Below are positions 31,592-44,291 of a stretch of DNA of 64,000 nucleotides, in pieces. Location: the NCBI RefSeq assembly GCF_000243735.2, contig NZ_AHMP02000003.1:1699001-1763000 (forward strand). The letters are read 5' to 3'. Numbering within the stretch: position 1 is the stretch's first letter; the number at the start of each line of letters is the position of its first letter. This DNA is from Leptospira kmetyi serovar Malaysia str. Bejo-Iso9 (GTDB taxonomy: Bacteria > Spirochaetota > Leptospiria > Leptospirales > Leptospiraceae). A program made the position numbers and the translations under genes. Below the pieces are notes generated by a model. The model was given only the letters and a program-made list of their open reading frames with translations, searched no databases and was not told the DNA's origin.

Positions 31592-32557
31592 ATGCCGTTG
31601 AGATTTTTTTTGAGATCGTCCTTACGTTTGTTTCTATTCTTAAGCTTGTTACCGTTTTTTTCCTGCATTTGGCTTACTACGGATACGCAACAAGTTCCTC
31701 TCAAGAAAAGAATTTTTCAGACGGAAGACGATGTAATCTACAAGCCGATCCTGATCCGAATTTCCGAAGGAGCCCCTCTCATCGTCGGAGATCCATTAGG
31801 CTCTTTGGAATGCGTTAGTGAAAACGGTCAACGCAAAATCCCCGCGTTTGATGTTTACGATCGAAACGAAATGTACAACGGAAAACCTACGGACAAACTC
31901 AGGACTTTGATCAAAAACGCGATTCCGAACGTTCTTTTCAAATTCGATTACTGTTCTACCGTCGAAACCAAAGAAAACGTTTATCTCGACGACAACAAAT
32001 GGAAATCCCAACTTGAAAAATATGCGGAAATGCAAAAAGAGAACCCGCATCTATGTCATAAGATTCGGAAGGAACATTCCATAAATATAATACGTTCTAG
32101 ATTTTCGGAAACTTGTATTCGAATTCCTAAATCTGAAATGACCATAGATATTAGCCGTCAAGAGGCTGATTTGTTGGCGGAAGGGAAAATACGATTTAAC
32201 ATTCATTATACAACTCGAAGTTTAGGTTACGGCCTGGGATGGATGCTGAACGTCCTTTCACTCGGTTTTATGAGCTTGGATGCCACCGTTTACGCCGGTT
32301 TTACATTCAAAACCGAATCAGAAGTCGTAAGTGAAAATGAAACGTACGTCATGCGCTATAAGGGAAGGATTAGAAAATCGGTTTGGAATTATTTTTTATG
32401 GCCGATTTGGATATTTAGACCGACGGAAAGAATTCGATTTGGAACGCCTTTTTCCGATCCGGACGATACGATCGGATCGGACGACTTTACGCAAGAATCC
32501 GCGAGACAAGCATTGATCGTAAAATTTTTGGAAAACCGTTCGATGAATAGGAAATAA
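31592..32557 (+). CDS. Hypothetical lipoprotein
   Basis: 321 residues. Lipobox LPFFSC after a hydrophobic leader. The rest is mixed with several cysteines, a hydrophobic patch at about 210-235 ([16 protein letters not shown]) that may contact membrane, and an acidic end. No family recognised. GGGG lies upstream of the ATG. It stands alone between two signalling genes. Confidence 0.75.
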   Translation: MPLRFFLRSSLRLFLFLSLLPFFSCIWLTTDTQQVPLKKRIFQTEDDVIYKPILIRISEGAPLIVGDPLGSLECVSENGQRKIPAFDVYDRNEMYNGKPTDKLRTLIKNAIPNVLFKFDYCSTVETKENVYLDDNKWKSQLEKYAEMQKENPHLCHKIRKEHSINIIRSRFSETCIRIPKSEMTIDISRQEADLLAEGKIRFNIHYTTRSLGYGLGWMLNVLSLGFMSLDATVYAGFTFKTESEVVSENETYVMRYKGRIRKSVWNYFLWPIWIFRPTERIRFGTPFSDPDDTIGSDDFTQESARQALIVKFLENRSMNRK

Positions 32558-32611
32558 TTTCGATCAAATCCGCCCCGTAACGTTAGACGCGTTTGTAAAG
32601 AAGAATCCGTT

Positions 32612-34702
32612 TCAAAACTTAAACTGGGAAAGAATCGAATTGAGTTCGTTCGCCTGGCGCTGGATTTTTTCCGCGACTCTCGAAACCTCGTCCGAATTCG
32701 AAGCGATGGATTGGGATTCGGTCGTAATCAACTGAATCGTATCCGCAATCTGATCCGTGGAAAGTTTTTGTTCCTTCGTCGCAGTTTCGATCTGTAGCGA
32801 TTCGGAAGAAACCTTTACGATGGTTTCGGTGATTCCGTCCACACGTTGTGTATTCTCCCTTACGTTGTTCACGAGATCGACGACCTCTTGTTGATAACGA
32901 TTCGTGTTTTCAATCAGCTCCAAAAGAAATGCGACCACCGTGTTCACGTCGTTCGATCCTTTGGTTACGGCCTCGTGTGTGTTGGAGACGAGACGTTCGA
33001 TGTTTCTTACGCTCGTAACGGAACGATCCGCCAACTTGGAAATTTCTTCCGCGACGACCGCAAACCCTCTCCCCGCTTCTCCCGCGCGAGCCGCTTCGAT
33101 GGCCGCGTTCAACGAAAGTAAATTCGTTTGATCCGAAATTCCGGTGATTAGGGTCGTGATCGAGTTGATCTGTTTCGCCATCTCGCGAATCTCGTCGATC
33201 GCCTTGGTCGCTTGCAGAATCGTTTCCTTTCCTTCCACCGCGGCCGTCGCCGTCTTACGAACCGAATCGCTGAGGCTTATCAATTTTTCGCCCGCTTGAC
33301 CCATGGAAGTTTTCAACTCGCCCGATCTTACCTTCAAATCCTGAGCGTCTCTCGCTTCGCCTTCCACGGATTGAAGAACGTTTTGCAACGAAGCCGCGAT
33401 CTCTTCCAAGGCCGCGGAAGATTCTTCGGTCCCCGCGGCCTGCGACTGCGCCGATTGATTGAGACTTCGTATGGAGTCCGTTAGTTGATTTACGATTTGA
33501 TTCGAGTTATGCGCCATCTTAGAAAGAGTTTGAAAAAGATCGGAAAGATATTTTAAGAATTCGTTTGCGGTAACCGTAATGTCTCCGATTTCGTTTTTGT
33601 AAACGGCGTCGATTTGAATCGTAAGATCCCTTTCTCCCATCGCTTGTTTCAAACCGAGTGTGATCTTATGAACCGGATCGATGATGGAACGAATGACGAT
33701 AAAACAGAAAAGAGTGGTCGTAAGAAGAAAGAGCGCGAGCCCCGAAGCCGCGAGAGCGATCCTAAAACGATCGGCACGAAGTCTTTCCCGAAGAATCGAC
33801 TGCGTTGTCGCCAACAGATCCTTTTCAAAATCCTGATACTTCTGCACGAACAAAACCATTCTTTTTAAAAAAGCGTCCGGGCTTTCGGAGGATTGTCCCG
33901 AAAAAACCCGTTTGCAAAGATCCAAATTCTCCGAGACCAACCTGTCTATATCGGCGATTCGAACTTCGAAATTGGATTTGACCGTTCCGTTTTGTGCGAC
34001 CGAACTCCGCAAAAGAGTGGTCACCTGTTTTTGACTTTCCTCCACTCGATGGATCTTATTGGATATGAGAACGGCCTCCTTGGAAAAAAGATTCCCGTCC
34101 CCCTGTTCCAAAACCTGATAGCCCGAACCTCGAATGTTCGCGATGTCGCTTAATATATTCGGAATTAGTAATATATTGGCCGATAGAACGTAGAAAGTCT
34201 CGGGATCGGAGTCCAGCAACAAATGAGAATCCGCCGCAACGTAATCCTGATAGTCCAGGAGAAGTTTAAAAAAAGGTTCGTGAGTTTTTCTCGATCCTTC
34301 CAGACCGAGCGAAGGGTCCGGAGTTTTGGGAAGATTCTCCCATTCCTTCCGCATTGCGGAGACGAACTCGGGAGAACGTTTCATAAATCCCGATTCCTTT
34401 TCGAGATTCTCGAGATAAACCAGTTTCGCTTCCAGTTTTTTATCGCTTTCCCTAAGCGTCTCGATAGGGATTTTTCCTTTCATAACGTAAAAGAAATCCC
34501 TGCGGCGATCCACGAGTTCGGAATAGAGTTCGTTCGCACCGAAGAAAAAATCGATACCGAGCAATTCTTTTCTCGTAAACTCGCTCTTATCCATAAACTC
34601 CTTTAAAAAGAAAAAACTGGCGAACAAAAGGGGAATCAGAGTGGGAAGAATGACGAGAGAAAGTTTTTTAAGAAGGGAAAGGTTATAGATTTTTCTGATC
34701 AC
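32612..34702 (-). CDS. Methyl-accepting chemotaxis protein
   Basis: 696 residues: first membrane helix at about 13-33, a long mainly helical periplasmic sensor (about 35-315), second membrane helix (about 318-340), HAMP (about 341-395) and a signalling domain with the canonical tip DQTNLLSLNAAIEAARAGE. The sensor looks like a helical bundle similar to nitrate/nitrite-sensing receptors, but the family cannot be fixed. GTG start with AAGGA nine bases upstream. Unlike the Amt-MCP fusion it keeps QTN at the tip and so should couple to CheA/CheW normally. Confidence 0.93.
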   Translation of the reverse strand: MIRKIYNLSLLKKLSLVILPTLIPLLFASFFFLKEFMDKSEFTRKELLGIDFFFGANELYSELVDRRRDFFYVMKGKIPIETLRESDKKLEAKLVYLENLEKESGFMKRSPEFVSAMRKEWENLPKTPDPSLGLEGSRKTHEPFFKLLLDYQDYVAADSHLLLDSDPETFYVLSANILLIPNILSDIANIRGSGYQVLEQGDGNLFSKEAVLISNKIHRVEESQKQVTTLLRSSVAQNGTVKSNFEVRIADIDRLVSENLDLCKRVFSGQSSESPDAFLKRMVLFVQKYQDFEKDLLATTQSILRERLRADRFRIALAASGLALFLLTTTLFCFIVIRSIIDPVHKITLGLKQAMGERDLTIQIDAVYKNEIGDITVTANEFLKYLSDLFQTLSKMAHNSNQIVNQLTDSIRSLNQSAQSQAAGTEESSAALEEIAASLQNVLQSVEGEARDAQDLKVRSGELKTSMGQAGEKLISLSDSVRKTATAAVEGKETILQATKAIDEIREMAKQINSITTLITGISDQTNLLSLNAAIEAARAGEAGRGFAVVAEEISKLADRSVTSVRNIERLVSNTHEAVTKGSNDVNTVVAFLLELIENTNRYQQEVVDLVNNVRENTQRVDGITETIVKVSSESLQIETATKEQKLSTDQIADTIQLITTESQSIASNSDEVSRVAEKIQRQANELNSILSQFKF

Positions 34703-34808
34703 GATTTTCGGTCCTTGAAGTAAAAGAGTGGAACCGATTTTACGTTCTTTTCAAGAAATTATTGCCAGAACGAAACGAAGATCCAAAAGGAATCCGCCCG
34801 AATCGCCG

Positions 34809-34850
34809 AAAAAAAACGGGCGATTTCCGTTTAAAGAAAACGCCCGTTTT
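34809..34850 (-). terminator. Intrinsic terminator after dps
   Basis: AAAACGGGCG (34813-34822) and CGCCCGTTTT (34841-34850) form a ten-base stem; eight T follow on the minus strand. It ends the dps transcript 24 bases past its stop. Confidence 0.92.
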
Positions 34851-34873
34851 GATAAACGAATTCGGTTTAATTT

Positions 34874-35359
34874 TCAGGTACTTTTTTCGACGACGAGCAT
34901 ACTACGGAGCATCCACGCTGTTTTTTCGTGGATTTCCAATCTCTGCGTAAGTAAATCCAAAGTCACTTCGTCGCCACCTTCGTCCGCTGCGGGAAGAAGA
35001 GCGCGAGCCGTTTTAATCACGGTTTCGTGTCCGCTCACCAAGTGACGGATCATATCTTCCGCAACTGGAACTCCTCCCTCTTCGTGAATCGAGGTGAGTT
35101 TGCCCAATTGATGCGAAGAACTGGGCGCGTAAAAACCCAAGGAACGAATTCTTTCCGCGATCAGATCGATGGAAAGCCAGAGCTCGTTATACTGTGTTTG
35201 GAACATCAGATGCAAAGTGTTGAACAACGGACCGGTTACGTTCCAGTGATAACTGTGCGTTTTGAAGTAAAGAATGTAAGTATCGGCTAGAAGTTTTTGC
35301 AACCCCGTGTTGATGGTCTCTCTATTTTTTTCGGATATTCCTATATCTATGTCAGCCAT
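34874..35359 (-). CDS. dps: Dps/mini-ferritin
   Basis: 161 residues, ferritin-like four-helix protein. The inter-subunit ferroxidase site is in [16 protein letters not shown] and the following [18 protein letters not shown] (His, Asp and Glu ligands). Dodecamers oxidise Fe(II) with peroxide and store it, protecting DNA. There is no Lys-rich tail of DNA-binding Dps. Its leader folds into a hairpin that includes the ribosome site (35370-35394), suggesting translational control. Terminator at 34809-34850. Confidence 0.94.
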   Translation of the reverse strand: MADIDIGISEKNRETINTGLQKLLADTYILYFKTHSYHWNVTGPLFNTLHLMFQTQYNELWLSIDLIAERIRSLGFYAPSSSHQLGKLTSIHEEGGVPVAEDMIRHLVSGHETVIKTARALLPAADEGGDEVTLDLLTQRLEIHEKTAWMLRSMLVVEKST

Positions 35360-35369
35360 ATTCAGATCC

Positions 35370-35394
35370 CCCTCGTTTCATTTTAGACCGAGGG
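35370..35394 (-). promoter_or_regulatory. Hairpin covering the dps ribosome site
   Basis: In the mRNA, CCCTCG (35394-35389) can pair with CGAGGG (35375-35370) around a 13-base loop. The 3' arm carries the GAGGG part of the Shine-Dalgarno sequence 10 bases before the ATG. Could gate translation or be an operator dyad. Confidence 0.4.
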
Positions 35395-35430
35395 AATAAA
35401 AGAACAAGAAAAAAGTTATAGAATGAAACG

Positions 35431-35455
35431 GAGCGGAAGAATTTCCACTCCGCTC
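35431..35455 (-). terminator. Probable terminator after the DegT gene
   Basis: GAGCGG (35431-35436) pairs with CCGCTC (35450-35455), with inner GGAA/TTCC. On the minus strand it is followed by CGTTTCATTC and further on six T. It lies just past the aminotransferase stop at 35464. Confidence 0.5.
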
Positions 35456-35463
35456 GTTTTGAA

Positions 35464-36588
35464 TTATTTTTTGTTGGAATTGTAGGCGCGGATCGCGGAG
35501 AAAACTTCCTCCAGCTCCTCGTCTTTCATATAAGGAAACAAAGGATAGTTGAGAACGGAAGCGCAGATTCTCCCCGTCGTATGTTTATCCCCGAACTTTC
35601 CTTTGATATAAGGTTTTGCTCCGGGTTGATCGCTCATCGCGCCGGGATAAATATTACCGAAACCGATTCCTTTTTCTTTGAGAACATCCTGAATCAAAGG
35701 ACGTTCTTCCGGAGTGGAAAGGGTCACGTTGCAATAACCGTTCTCCTCGTAGTCCTTAGGCGGTTGAATTACCTGAACGCCTAAGCTTGGGAGTATATCA
35801 TAATATTTTTGTGCGGCTTTTTTACGAGAAGCGATTCTCGCGTCGAGGTGTTTCAGATTGATGTTGAGAAACGCGGCCTGTAAAGTATCGAGCCTCGAGT
35901 TCCAACCCACGTCGCCGTACGCATAATGGGAAATTCTTCCGTGATTGGAAAGCATTCTTACTTTGTTCGCGAGTTCTTCGTCGTTCGTAAAAACCGCGCC
36001 GCCGTCTCCGGCTCCGCCCAAAACTTTCGCGGGATAAAAAGAAGTCGTCGTGATCAACGCGTCTTTGTAAATCGAAGCGCCTTTGTATTTCACTCCGTAA
36101 CACTGAGCTCCGTCTTCCAACAAAGGAATTCCTTTCGACTTGCAGAGTTTGCGGAAGTCCTCCAAACGGGAAGAACCCCAACCGTAAAGATGAACGATCA
36201 TCGCGGCCTTCGGCTTCACTTTGTCCACGGCCTTTTCGAATTCGGCGAAATCCATTTGAAGATCGTCCGGGTCGGTATCGATCGTATAAGGGTCGGCGCC
36301 TACGTTTACTACCGCTTCGAAAGTCGCCCAGAATGTTGAATCGGGAAGAAGAACCGCGTCGCCTTTTCCAACGCCTAACGCGCGCAATGCGAGCTGAAGA
36401 GCGTCCGTTCCGTTCGCGCAAGCGACCGCATACTTTACCGCGGCTTGAGCCGCCAGATTTTTTTCCAATAGGGAAACTTCTTCCCCTCCGATAAAACTCG
36501 CGTTTTTGCTGAGAATCTTAACCTTCTCTTCCCATTCTTCCAGTAGTCCCGGTTCAAACCTTTTGATATCGATAAATGGAACGCCCAT
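35464..36588 (-). CDS. DegT/DnrJ/EryC1/StrS sugar aminotransferase
   Basis: 374 residues, PLP-dependent aminotransferase acting on nucleotide-linked keto sugars for surface polysaccharides. The N-terminus VPFIDIKR and [16 protein letters not shown] are typical, and the PLP lysine is K188 in [15 protein letters not shown]. Product is likely a 3- or 4-amino sugar for LPS or a glycan, which is unknown. It is a lone polysaccharide gene downstream of lon; the cluster it serves is elsewhere. Confidence 0.93.
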   Translation of the reverse strand: MGVPFIDIKRFEPGLLEEWEEKVKILSKNASFIGGEEVSLLEKNLAAQAAVKYAVACANGTDALQLALRALGVGKGDAVLLPDSTFWATFEAVVNVGADPYTIDTDPDDLQMDFAEFEKAVDKVKPKAAMIVHLYGWGSSRLEDFRKLCKSKGIPLLEDGAQCYGVKYKGASIYKDALITTTSFYPAKVLGGAGDGGAVFTNDEELANKVRMLSNHGRISHYAYGDVGWNSRLDTLQAAFLNINLKHLDARIASRKKAAQKYYDILPSLGVQVIQPPKDYEENGYCNVTLSTPEERPLIQDVLKEKGIGFGNIYPGAMSDQPGAKPYIKGKFGDKHTTGRICASVLNYPLFPYMKDEELEEVFSAIRAYNSNKK

Positions 36589-36638
36589 TTGGCTCTCCTA
36601 TATTTTTTTAAATTTATATTTAAGAATATTCTAAAATA

Positions 36639-39143
<2,505 letters not shown>

Positions 39144-39390
39144 AAGGCCTCCTCAATTTTCGCAAAAAATACCGGTGAAGACCGGATTTTGTCCAGGTTC
39201 CTACATAGGAAGGGATTCTCAAATCAAATCCGAGCCGTTTTCCATCTAAAAAAGCCGGGCCGGATCGGGAGTTCCCGCAGTTCGTTCCGCTTGATTTTCG
39301 ATTTCTGCGGTATCGGTTGACTTTCCTTACGCGGAATCCTATAATTGGCGAGTTCAAAAGAGAAACGAACGAGTGAGGAGTTCAAAAATA

Positions 39391-40842
39391 ATGAAACGAT
39401 GGGCAATATACTTCATGGCTGTTTGTCTGATTCTGTCGTCTGCGGATTGTAAAAAACACGAAGACGATACCGACAAAACGATTCTCGGATTGGTTGTGGC
39501 GGACTTTTTATACAATCCCTACGAAAAGATCACCCCTTCCGCGGGTACGATCACGGTCGCGGGCGCGAGTTATACGAACCGGGCTTATTCTCCGGCATGT
39601 ACGGGAGCGGACGGTAATACTACATTCTCCATTTACAGAAAGAAGGTGAGCGCATCGAATAAAAAACTTCTCATCAACTTTATGGGCGGCGGCGCTTGTT
39701 GGAGCAGCTACAACTGTTTCGGATCGAGCACTACCACGTATTTCAATCAGCTCAATTCCGTTCCCGATCTTTTCGTCAAGGTCGCTTTTCAAGGTGTGAT
39801 GAACGAGAAGAACGCTTCCAATCCTTTCAAGGATTACGACGTGGTTTTTATTCCGTATTGTACGGGCGATCTTCATGTCGGTTCCAAGGATACGACTTAC
39901 ACGAATCCGAACACGGGAACCGCGACGGTCGTAAAACACAGAGGTTACGATAACGTTCTTGCGACTTTGAAGTTTATACAATCCGAATATACCGGAGTGG
40001 AAACCGTGTTCGTGACCGGACAAAGCGCGGGCGGTTACGGGGCGCTTTTGAATTATCCGATCGTCAGAGAAACGGTGAAAGGTTTGAACGCTTCCGTAAA
40101 AATCAACATGCTTTCCGATGCATCTAACGGTGTCGTGCCGAACGGTTTCTTTAACCTTTTGAGCACTCAGTGGGGAGCCGATCCGAACCTTCCGACTTGG
40201 GTGACCGGGATCGCGGGCAACTATCTCACAACCGGTACTCCTTCGATTCAGGATTTCTTTACGAAGGTTTCCACGTATTACACGGCTTCCGGCGATAAGA
40301 CCGGACAATACACCGCGACCTTCGACGGAAATCAAAGATTCTTTTACAAGGTGATGACCATCATCAACGCGGCTCCGACTTATACGGATTCGAAAACCAC
40401 GGACCCTTATGATTCTTCCAAAACCTATTCTTCCTTATTCGGAGATACGGACGGAAGTTCGGTTCCCGACGGAACCCCCGCTTCCACGGACGGTTCGACT
40501 TGCGGTTGGACGCAACAAGCGGTGACTTCGATGAACGGAATCTCGGGTGGAGCTACGAACTATTCGTATTACATCGCTCCGGGAGACGTTCATACGATCA
40601 CCACTTCGGAGGATATGTACGGCGTGAACTCGGGCGGAACCAACTTCGTCACTTGGCTTACGACTCTTTCCACGGGTGTGAAACCGGGGAACGTTAAGTG
40701 TACGAACAACGGAGGAAACTGCGCGACTTCGAATCTGATCAAGAGCAAGATCAATCTCGCTTTAAGCGCCGCGACCTCGGATCAATCGTATCCGAGTTCT
40801 AAGAATTTAGCGACCACTTGTGGGACCATTACAGGTCTCTAA
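39391..40842 (+). CDS. Pectin-acetylesterase-like lipoprotein
   Basis: 483 residues. Lipobox LSSADC puts the lipid cysteine at 20. Then the PAE/notum family pattern: NFMGGGACWSSYNCFGSS (oxyanion region), VTGQSAGGYGALLN (nucleophile Ser), SDASNGVVPNGFF, and a late GDVHTITT with the catalytic His. Family members remove O-acetyl or acyl groups from glycans or proteins; the substrate in this organism is unknown. The ATG at 39391 has AGGAG ten bases upstream; a GTG at 39373 is in frame but precedes it. Divergent from lon. Confidence 0.84.
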   Translation: MKRWAIYFMAVCLILSSADCKKHEDDTDKTILGLVVADFLYNPYEKITPSAGTITVAGASYTNRAYSPACTGADGNTTFSIYRKKVSASNKKLLINFMGGGACWSSYNCFGSSTTTYFNQLNSVPDLFVKVAFQGVMNEKNASNPFKDYDVVFIPYCTGDLHVGSKDTTYTNPNTGTATVVKHRGYDNVLATLKFIQSEYTGVETVFVTGQSAGGYGALLNYPIVRETVKGLNASVKINMLSDASNGVVPNGFFNLLSTQWGADPNLPTWVTGIAGNYLTTGTPSIQDFFTKVSTYYTASGDKTGQYTATFDGNQRFFYKVMTIINAAPTYTDSKTTDPYDSSKTYSSLFGDTDGSSVPDGTPASTDGSTCGWTQQAVTSMNGISGGATNYSYYIAPGDVHTITTSEDMYGVNSGGTNFVTWLTTLSTGVKPGNVKCTNNGGNCATSNLIKSKINLALSAATSDQSYPSSKNLATTCGTITGL

Positions 40843-40850
40843 TATAAAAA

Positions 40851-40885
40851 AATCCGCACGGCCTTTCGATCGTGCGGATTTTCCT
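40851..40885. terminator. Bidirectional intrinsic terminator
   Basis: AATCCGCACG (40851-40860) and CGTGCGGATT (40871-40880), ten pairs and a ten-base loop. It is followed by TTTT on the plus strand and by seven T on the minus strand. It serves the esterase gene and the convergent lipoprotein gene at 40917. Confidence 0.9.
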
Positions 40886-40916
40886 TATCGTTTTTCTTTT
40901 CTAAATTCAAAAAAAA

Positions 40917-41510
40917 TCAATTCGGGGTTACAGTCAAACGAGCCGCTGTTGTGGAAATGGACGCTCTCAAACCTTGGCATGTGTAAGGAGAAGAGGAAGC
41001 GATTCCGCTCACAGTAAGCGTATATTGGCTATTGGCCGCGGCGTTGATATCCAAAGAAGTTCCCGTTGTAGAGCTTGTCAGAATCAAAGTGTTACCCGGA
41101 TCTTTCACGGTCAGCGTAAAATCGGAATAATTCGAAGTACACTTGCTCGAGCTATGCGTTTGAGTTCCGTTGATTGCAGTGAGTTTATAACTGCCGGCTT
41201 GCGTAAAAGTCAACGTCGGTGTTCCGTTTTGATCCGCACAGATCGTCATACTCTGACCCGCGGGAACGGTGAAGCCCGTCGGACTAACGCTGAAACGATT
41301 CGCTCCGTTGCAGGGATTTAAGAGAACGGTCGCGAAGATGAGATTCTGAAAAAGTTTATCGGACTTTTCCTCGTCGGTTTCTTTCGGTTTACAAGAAACT
41401 GCGATTGTTACAATCAAAAGACCTAAAATTAAACCTCTAGAAATCTTATGAAACCCGAGCAAACCTCCTTTGAACGTATTTGAGCAACTAACTTTATTGA
41501 ATTCCTTCAT
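40917..41510 (-). CDS. Small immunoglobulin-like lipoprotein
   Basis: 197 residues. The leader is long (MKEFNKV ... LILGLLIVTIAVSC, lipid Cys at about 40); mature part Ser/Thr-rich beta protein with paired cysteines (C68/C93/C123 region) and a VPAGQSMTICADQNG stretch that looks like a bacterial Ig-like fold. Unknown family. An internal AAAGGAGG near residue 15 raises the possibility of a shorter start, but no usable start codon is well spaced. Shares its terminator with the esterase gene. Confidence 0.68.
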   Translation of the reverse strand: MKEFNKVSCSNTFKGGLLGFHKISRGLILGLLIVTIAVSCKPKETDEEKSDKLFQNLIFATVLLNPCNGANRFSVSPTGFTVPAGQSMTICADQNGTPTLTFTQAGSYKLTAINGTQTHSSSKCTSNYSDFTLTVKDPGNTLILTSSTTGTSLDINAAANSQYTLTVSGIASSSPYTCQGLRASISTTAARLTVTPN

Positions 41511-41589
41511 TTCTATTTTCCTTTAAAGGGTGTTTAACGTTTATATCTTTTCAAAGAGTAGCACGGTCAATGCCCTCGTAAAAAAAGAA

Positions 41590-42165
41590 TCAATACCCGC
41601 ATTCGGAAGCGGCAAGACATCCGGACATTGTACTATAACAGAAGGAGGAATTCGTACAGGAATAAGGCTTCGTTGTGCACCCTCCGGCAAAACCAACGGC
41701 ACTACAAGTGAGAGCGCCAGCCGCAAAAACCTTAATCGATTTCACCCCTGCAACGGTTACCGGCGATCCGCCATTTGCGGTTACGGAAGCCGTAAAGGAA
41801 ATCGTAGTCGGACCTCCCTGAGCGGTCGGCGTCCCGGTCACATTCCCGGTGGAAGAATTAAAACTAAGACCGGCAGGCAAAACAGAAGTAAGGGTAAAAT
41901 TTTCGAACTTGCAGTTCTTATTCGCTAAAAGCTGATTTTCATTCGCGGACGGAGAAGTAAAATGAATTCCTATCGCGGGAATCGCGCTTCCAACCTGAGC
42001 ATTGAGCGTGGTATTACTTGAGATCATCGTAATATTCGATGGACAAAGAGTGGACAATTGTTGCAAAAGAAGAAGTGATACGTTGTCGTCTTGTTTTTTC
42101 TTTTCATCATCGCAAGAAACGAAAACCAAAGAAAAAAGCAACAGCGCAAAAATAGATTTTTTCAA
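41590..42165 (-). CDS. Putative-Ig-domain (He_PIG) lipoprotein
   Basis: 191 residues. Lipobox FVSC after MKKSIFALLLFSLV; TTG start with AAGGA eight bases upstream. The middle holds LPAGLSFNSSTGNVTGTPT, the signature of the He_PIG (putative Ig) repeat, and the C-terminus is cysteine-rich (six Cys in about 35 residues: CSAVGFAGGCTTKPYSC...), which may form a disulphide-stabilised knob. Likely surface-exposed, with unknown ligand. In tandem with the lipoprotein at 40917, 79 bases upstream of it. Confidence 0.75.
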   Translation of the reverse strand: MKKSIFALLLFSLVFVSCDDEKKKQDDNVSLLLLQQLSTLCPSNITMISSNTTLNAQVGSAIPAIGIHFTSPSANENQLLANKNCKFENFTLTSVLPAGLSFNSSTGNVTGTPTAQGGPTTISFTASVTANGGSPVTVAGVKSIKVFAAGALTCSAVGFAGGCTTKPYSCTNSSFCYSTMSGCLAASECGY

Positions 42166-42420
42166 GAAACAGATCCTTATTTGAAGTATTAGTAATTCAT
42201 TCTATTTACTCCGCTTCAAAAAACAGCCATCTACCTCGCATAAAATATGAGAATTTAATATTTTAATTCTAAATTTGGGGAAGAACGAAAAAATTTTGAT
42301 AAGCGAATTCGCTAAAAATGATCATCGAAAACCTCGCGTCGAACCCAGCCTAACGTAGAAACTTCGCCCGAGAGATCCCTCAAGTAAGGCCGGGCCAATC
42401 CTTTCCGGCCCTAAAACGTA

Positions 42421-43893
42421 TTAAATATCCTTAATGATCAAATCCATCATACGGATAAAAACCTTACGGATATCGTCGCGGGCCTCTTCGGAAGGAAGAA
42501 CCTTATGATTCCAGATTTTCAATCCGAAACGAATGAAAAAATTATCCAGAAACTCCGATTCCACGTGCGTTTTCAGCAAGGTTTTGCCCGAATCTCGACT
42601 CCAGCTAAGCGCGACCTTGGTTCCCTTATCGCCGTTCGCGTGAACGAGCGTTTCCGTGAATTCATGAATGATCGATTCGAGATTTCCCGGAATCACAAGA
42701 TTGATCGCCCAAGTCGGAATCACATACGAAAAACCGCCGGAAACGTCGAACTTCTCTATCTTCTGAATTTTAAAAGAAAGCGAACCGTTATCGGGATGAT
42801 TTACAAAAACGCCCGAAAGAAGAATTTCCGGATTCTCTAATAAAAGACCGTAGAGATTCGCTTCGAGAGAAACACGCACTTGGAACGGAAAATGATTCAA
42901 AGAAGGAATCGAAATCGCGTCTTCCGGAAAATGATTTTTGGAATCGTAAGGAAGAATTTTCCCGTGCGAAGTCAAAAACTTAAACGTGATATCCGGGGTT
43001 TTGGAATTTAAACGAATTTCCGCGAGAGTTTTTCCCTTTTGATTTTCGATCTTGATATTCACCCAACCCAAATACTTGATCGTATCGAGATAATCGCCTA
43101 ACTCCTCGTAGTCGTCCGAAAGATTTCTGGAAATCGATCCTTTAAAGTTGAATCGTGTGACTGCGGATTCTCCCTTGCCTTCTTTTTCCTCCGAAAGAAC
43201 CAAAAGAGAATCCAATCCGAAATAATAATTTAAGAATTTACCGAGATCGGGAAACGACTTGGAAAGATCGTTCAAAACTTTTCGCGCTTCCGGATTGTTG
43301 ATCTTTTTGAAAATCAGAGTATTCGGCGCGTCGATTTGTTTCACGTTATGCGGATCCAAAAATTTCAAGGAAGATTCCATCGCAATCACCGCGTGCTTAT
43401 GCGTAAAAGGTCCGAGATGTGTGACCAAATCCAGATTCCCGGAATAAGAAGTTCCGCTGTAAAGAGGTTTCGGATTGTGTTTGAGATCGAACTCCGCGCT
43501 GAAATCTCCGAAAGAAGGAACGGCGATCGTCTTCATTCTTTTTTCTTCGAGACTGATTTTATATCCTTCGGAGGAGAATTTTCCCTTATAAGAAACCCAA
43601 TGAGTTCCGTCCTCTTCCTTTTGTAAGAACTCGGAATGATAGAGTTTCTTGAGTTCGAACTTTTCGAGAGATGCCTCGATGTATTTATGAAATTCTAATG
43701 CTCTTCCGTCGTATTGAACCTTCTTGGCGACCCCTCTCAAAAAACCGAGGAATTGTTTTGAGATTTCCCTTCCGTCCGGTCCGAGCGAAGGCGGGATGTC
43801 CTTGAGTGATAACGCTCCTAATACCGGAAAAACAAGAACAATGGAGAATACGATCGCACCCCGAAAAATCAATTTTTGCATCTGAGCTTTCAA
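42421..43893 (-). CDS. Exported protein of unknown function
   Basis: 490 residues with a signal peptide (KLIFRGAIVFSIVLVFPVLGA). The rest is long beta-rich segments with two YSGTSYSGNLDLVTHLGPF-type stretches and a conserved-looking centre (NFKGSISRNLSDDYEELGDYL). No domain recognised; perhaps a large periplasmic or outer-membrane lipid- or polymer-binding protein. The TTG at 43893 has AGGTGGG upstream; ATG at 43881 (MQKLIF) is an alternative. A GGCCGG/CCGGCC stem lies 20 bases after its stop but lacks a T run. Confidence 0.72.
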   Translation of the reverse strand: MKAQMQKLIFRGAIVFSIVLVFPVLGALSLKDIPPSLGPDGREISKQFLGFLRGVAKKVQYDGRALEFHKYIEASLEKFELKKLYHSEFLQKEEDGTHWVSYKGKFSSEGYKISLEEKRMKTIAVPSFGDFSAEFDLKHNPKPLYSGTSYSGNLDLVTHLGPFTHKHAVIAMESSLKFLDPHNVKQIDAPNTLIFKKINNPEARKVLNDLSKSFPDLGKFLNYYFGLDSLLVLSEEKEGKGESAVTRFNFKGSISRNLSDDYEELGDYLDTIKYLGWVNIKIENQKGKTLAEIRLNSKTPDITFKFLTSHGKILPYDSKNHFPEDAISIPSLNHFPFQVRVSLEANLYGLLLENPEILLSGVFVNHPDNGSLSFKIQKIEKFDVSGGFSYVIPTWAINLVIPGNLESIIHEFTETLVHANGDKGTKVALSWSRDSGKTLLKTHVESEFLDNFFIRFGLKIWNHKVLPSEEARDDIRKVFIRMMDLIIKDI

Positions 43894-44291
43894 ACCAACC
43901 CACCTTTATATAACAATTGATATATATTACTGAAGTATTCCCCCAAACCTAATTCCTGATTTTTAAATTGCAAGATTTTTTATAACGATCGCTACAAGAA
44001 ATTGATTGCGCGGATTCGCATGAAAAATCGGAAAAAGGAGGAGTTCCTACATTTTTGGAGAACCGCTCAAATTCCGAGAATTCAGTGTTTGTGGTAGTTC
44101 CTACATTCTTCTCAGGAAATTCGTCGTTTCGAACTGGATCGCAGGAGTTCCCACACTTGCAACGAGAACCGAAAATCCTCGATCTCGTCTCTGTCGCAGT
44201 TCGTGGTAGTTCCTACATTTCCTGAAAAAAAGAATCGCAACCTATCAACTGCCAAGAATCCCCAAGTTCGATTCTTTATAATCTCCCCATC
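43894..44291 (+). other. Repeat-bearing gap, about 400 bases
   Basis: No gene. The 5' part (43905-43975) is AT-rich with TATATAA motifs and may hold the promoter of the minus-strand gene. From 44036 to 44217 it holds four family-A dyads in one orientation. Confidence 0.7.
44036..44217 (+). repeat. Array of four family-A dyads
   Basis: Copies start at 44036 (AGGAGGAGTTCCTACA), 44090 (TGTGGTAGTTCCTACA), 44140 (CGCAGGAGTTCCCACA) and 44202 (CGTGGTAGTTCCTACA), 54, 50 and 62 bases apart. Flanks also resemble each other: most copies are followed by ATTT(T/C) and a GAGAA(C)CG-like block. This looks like a decayed tandem repeat with a conserved dyad. Confidence 0.75.
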
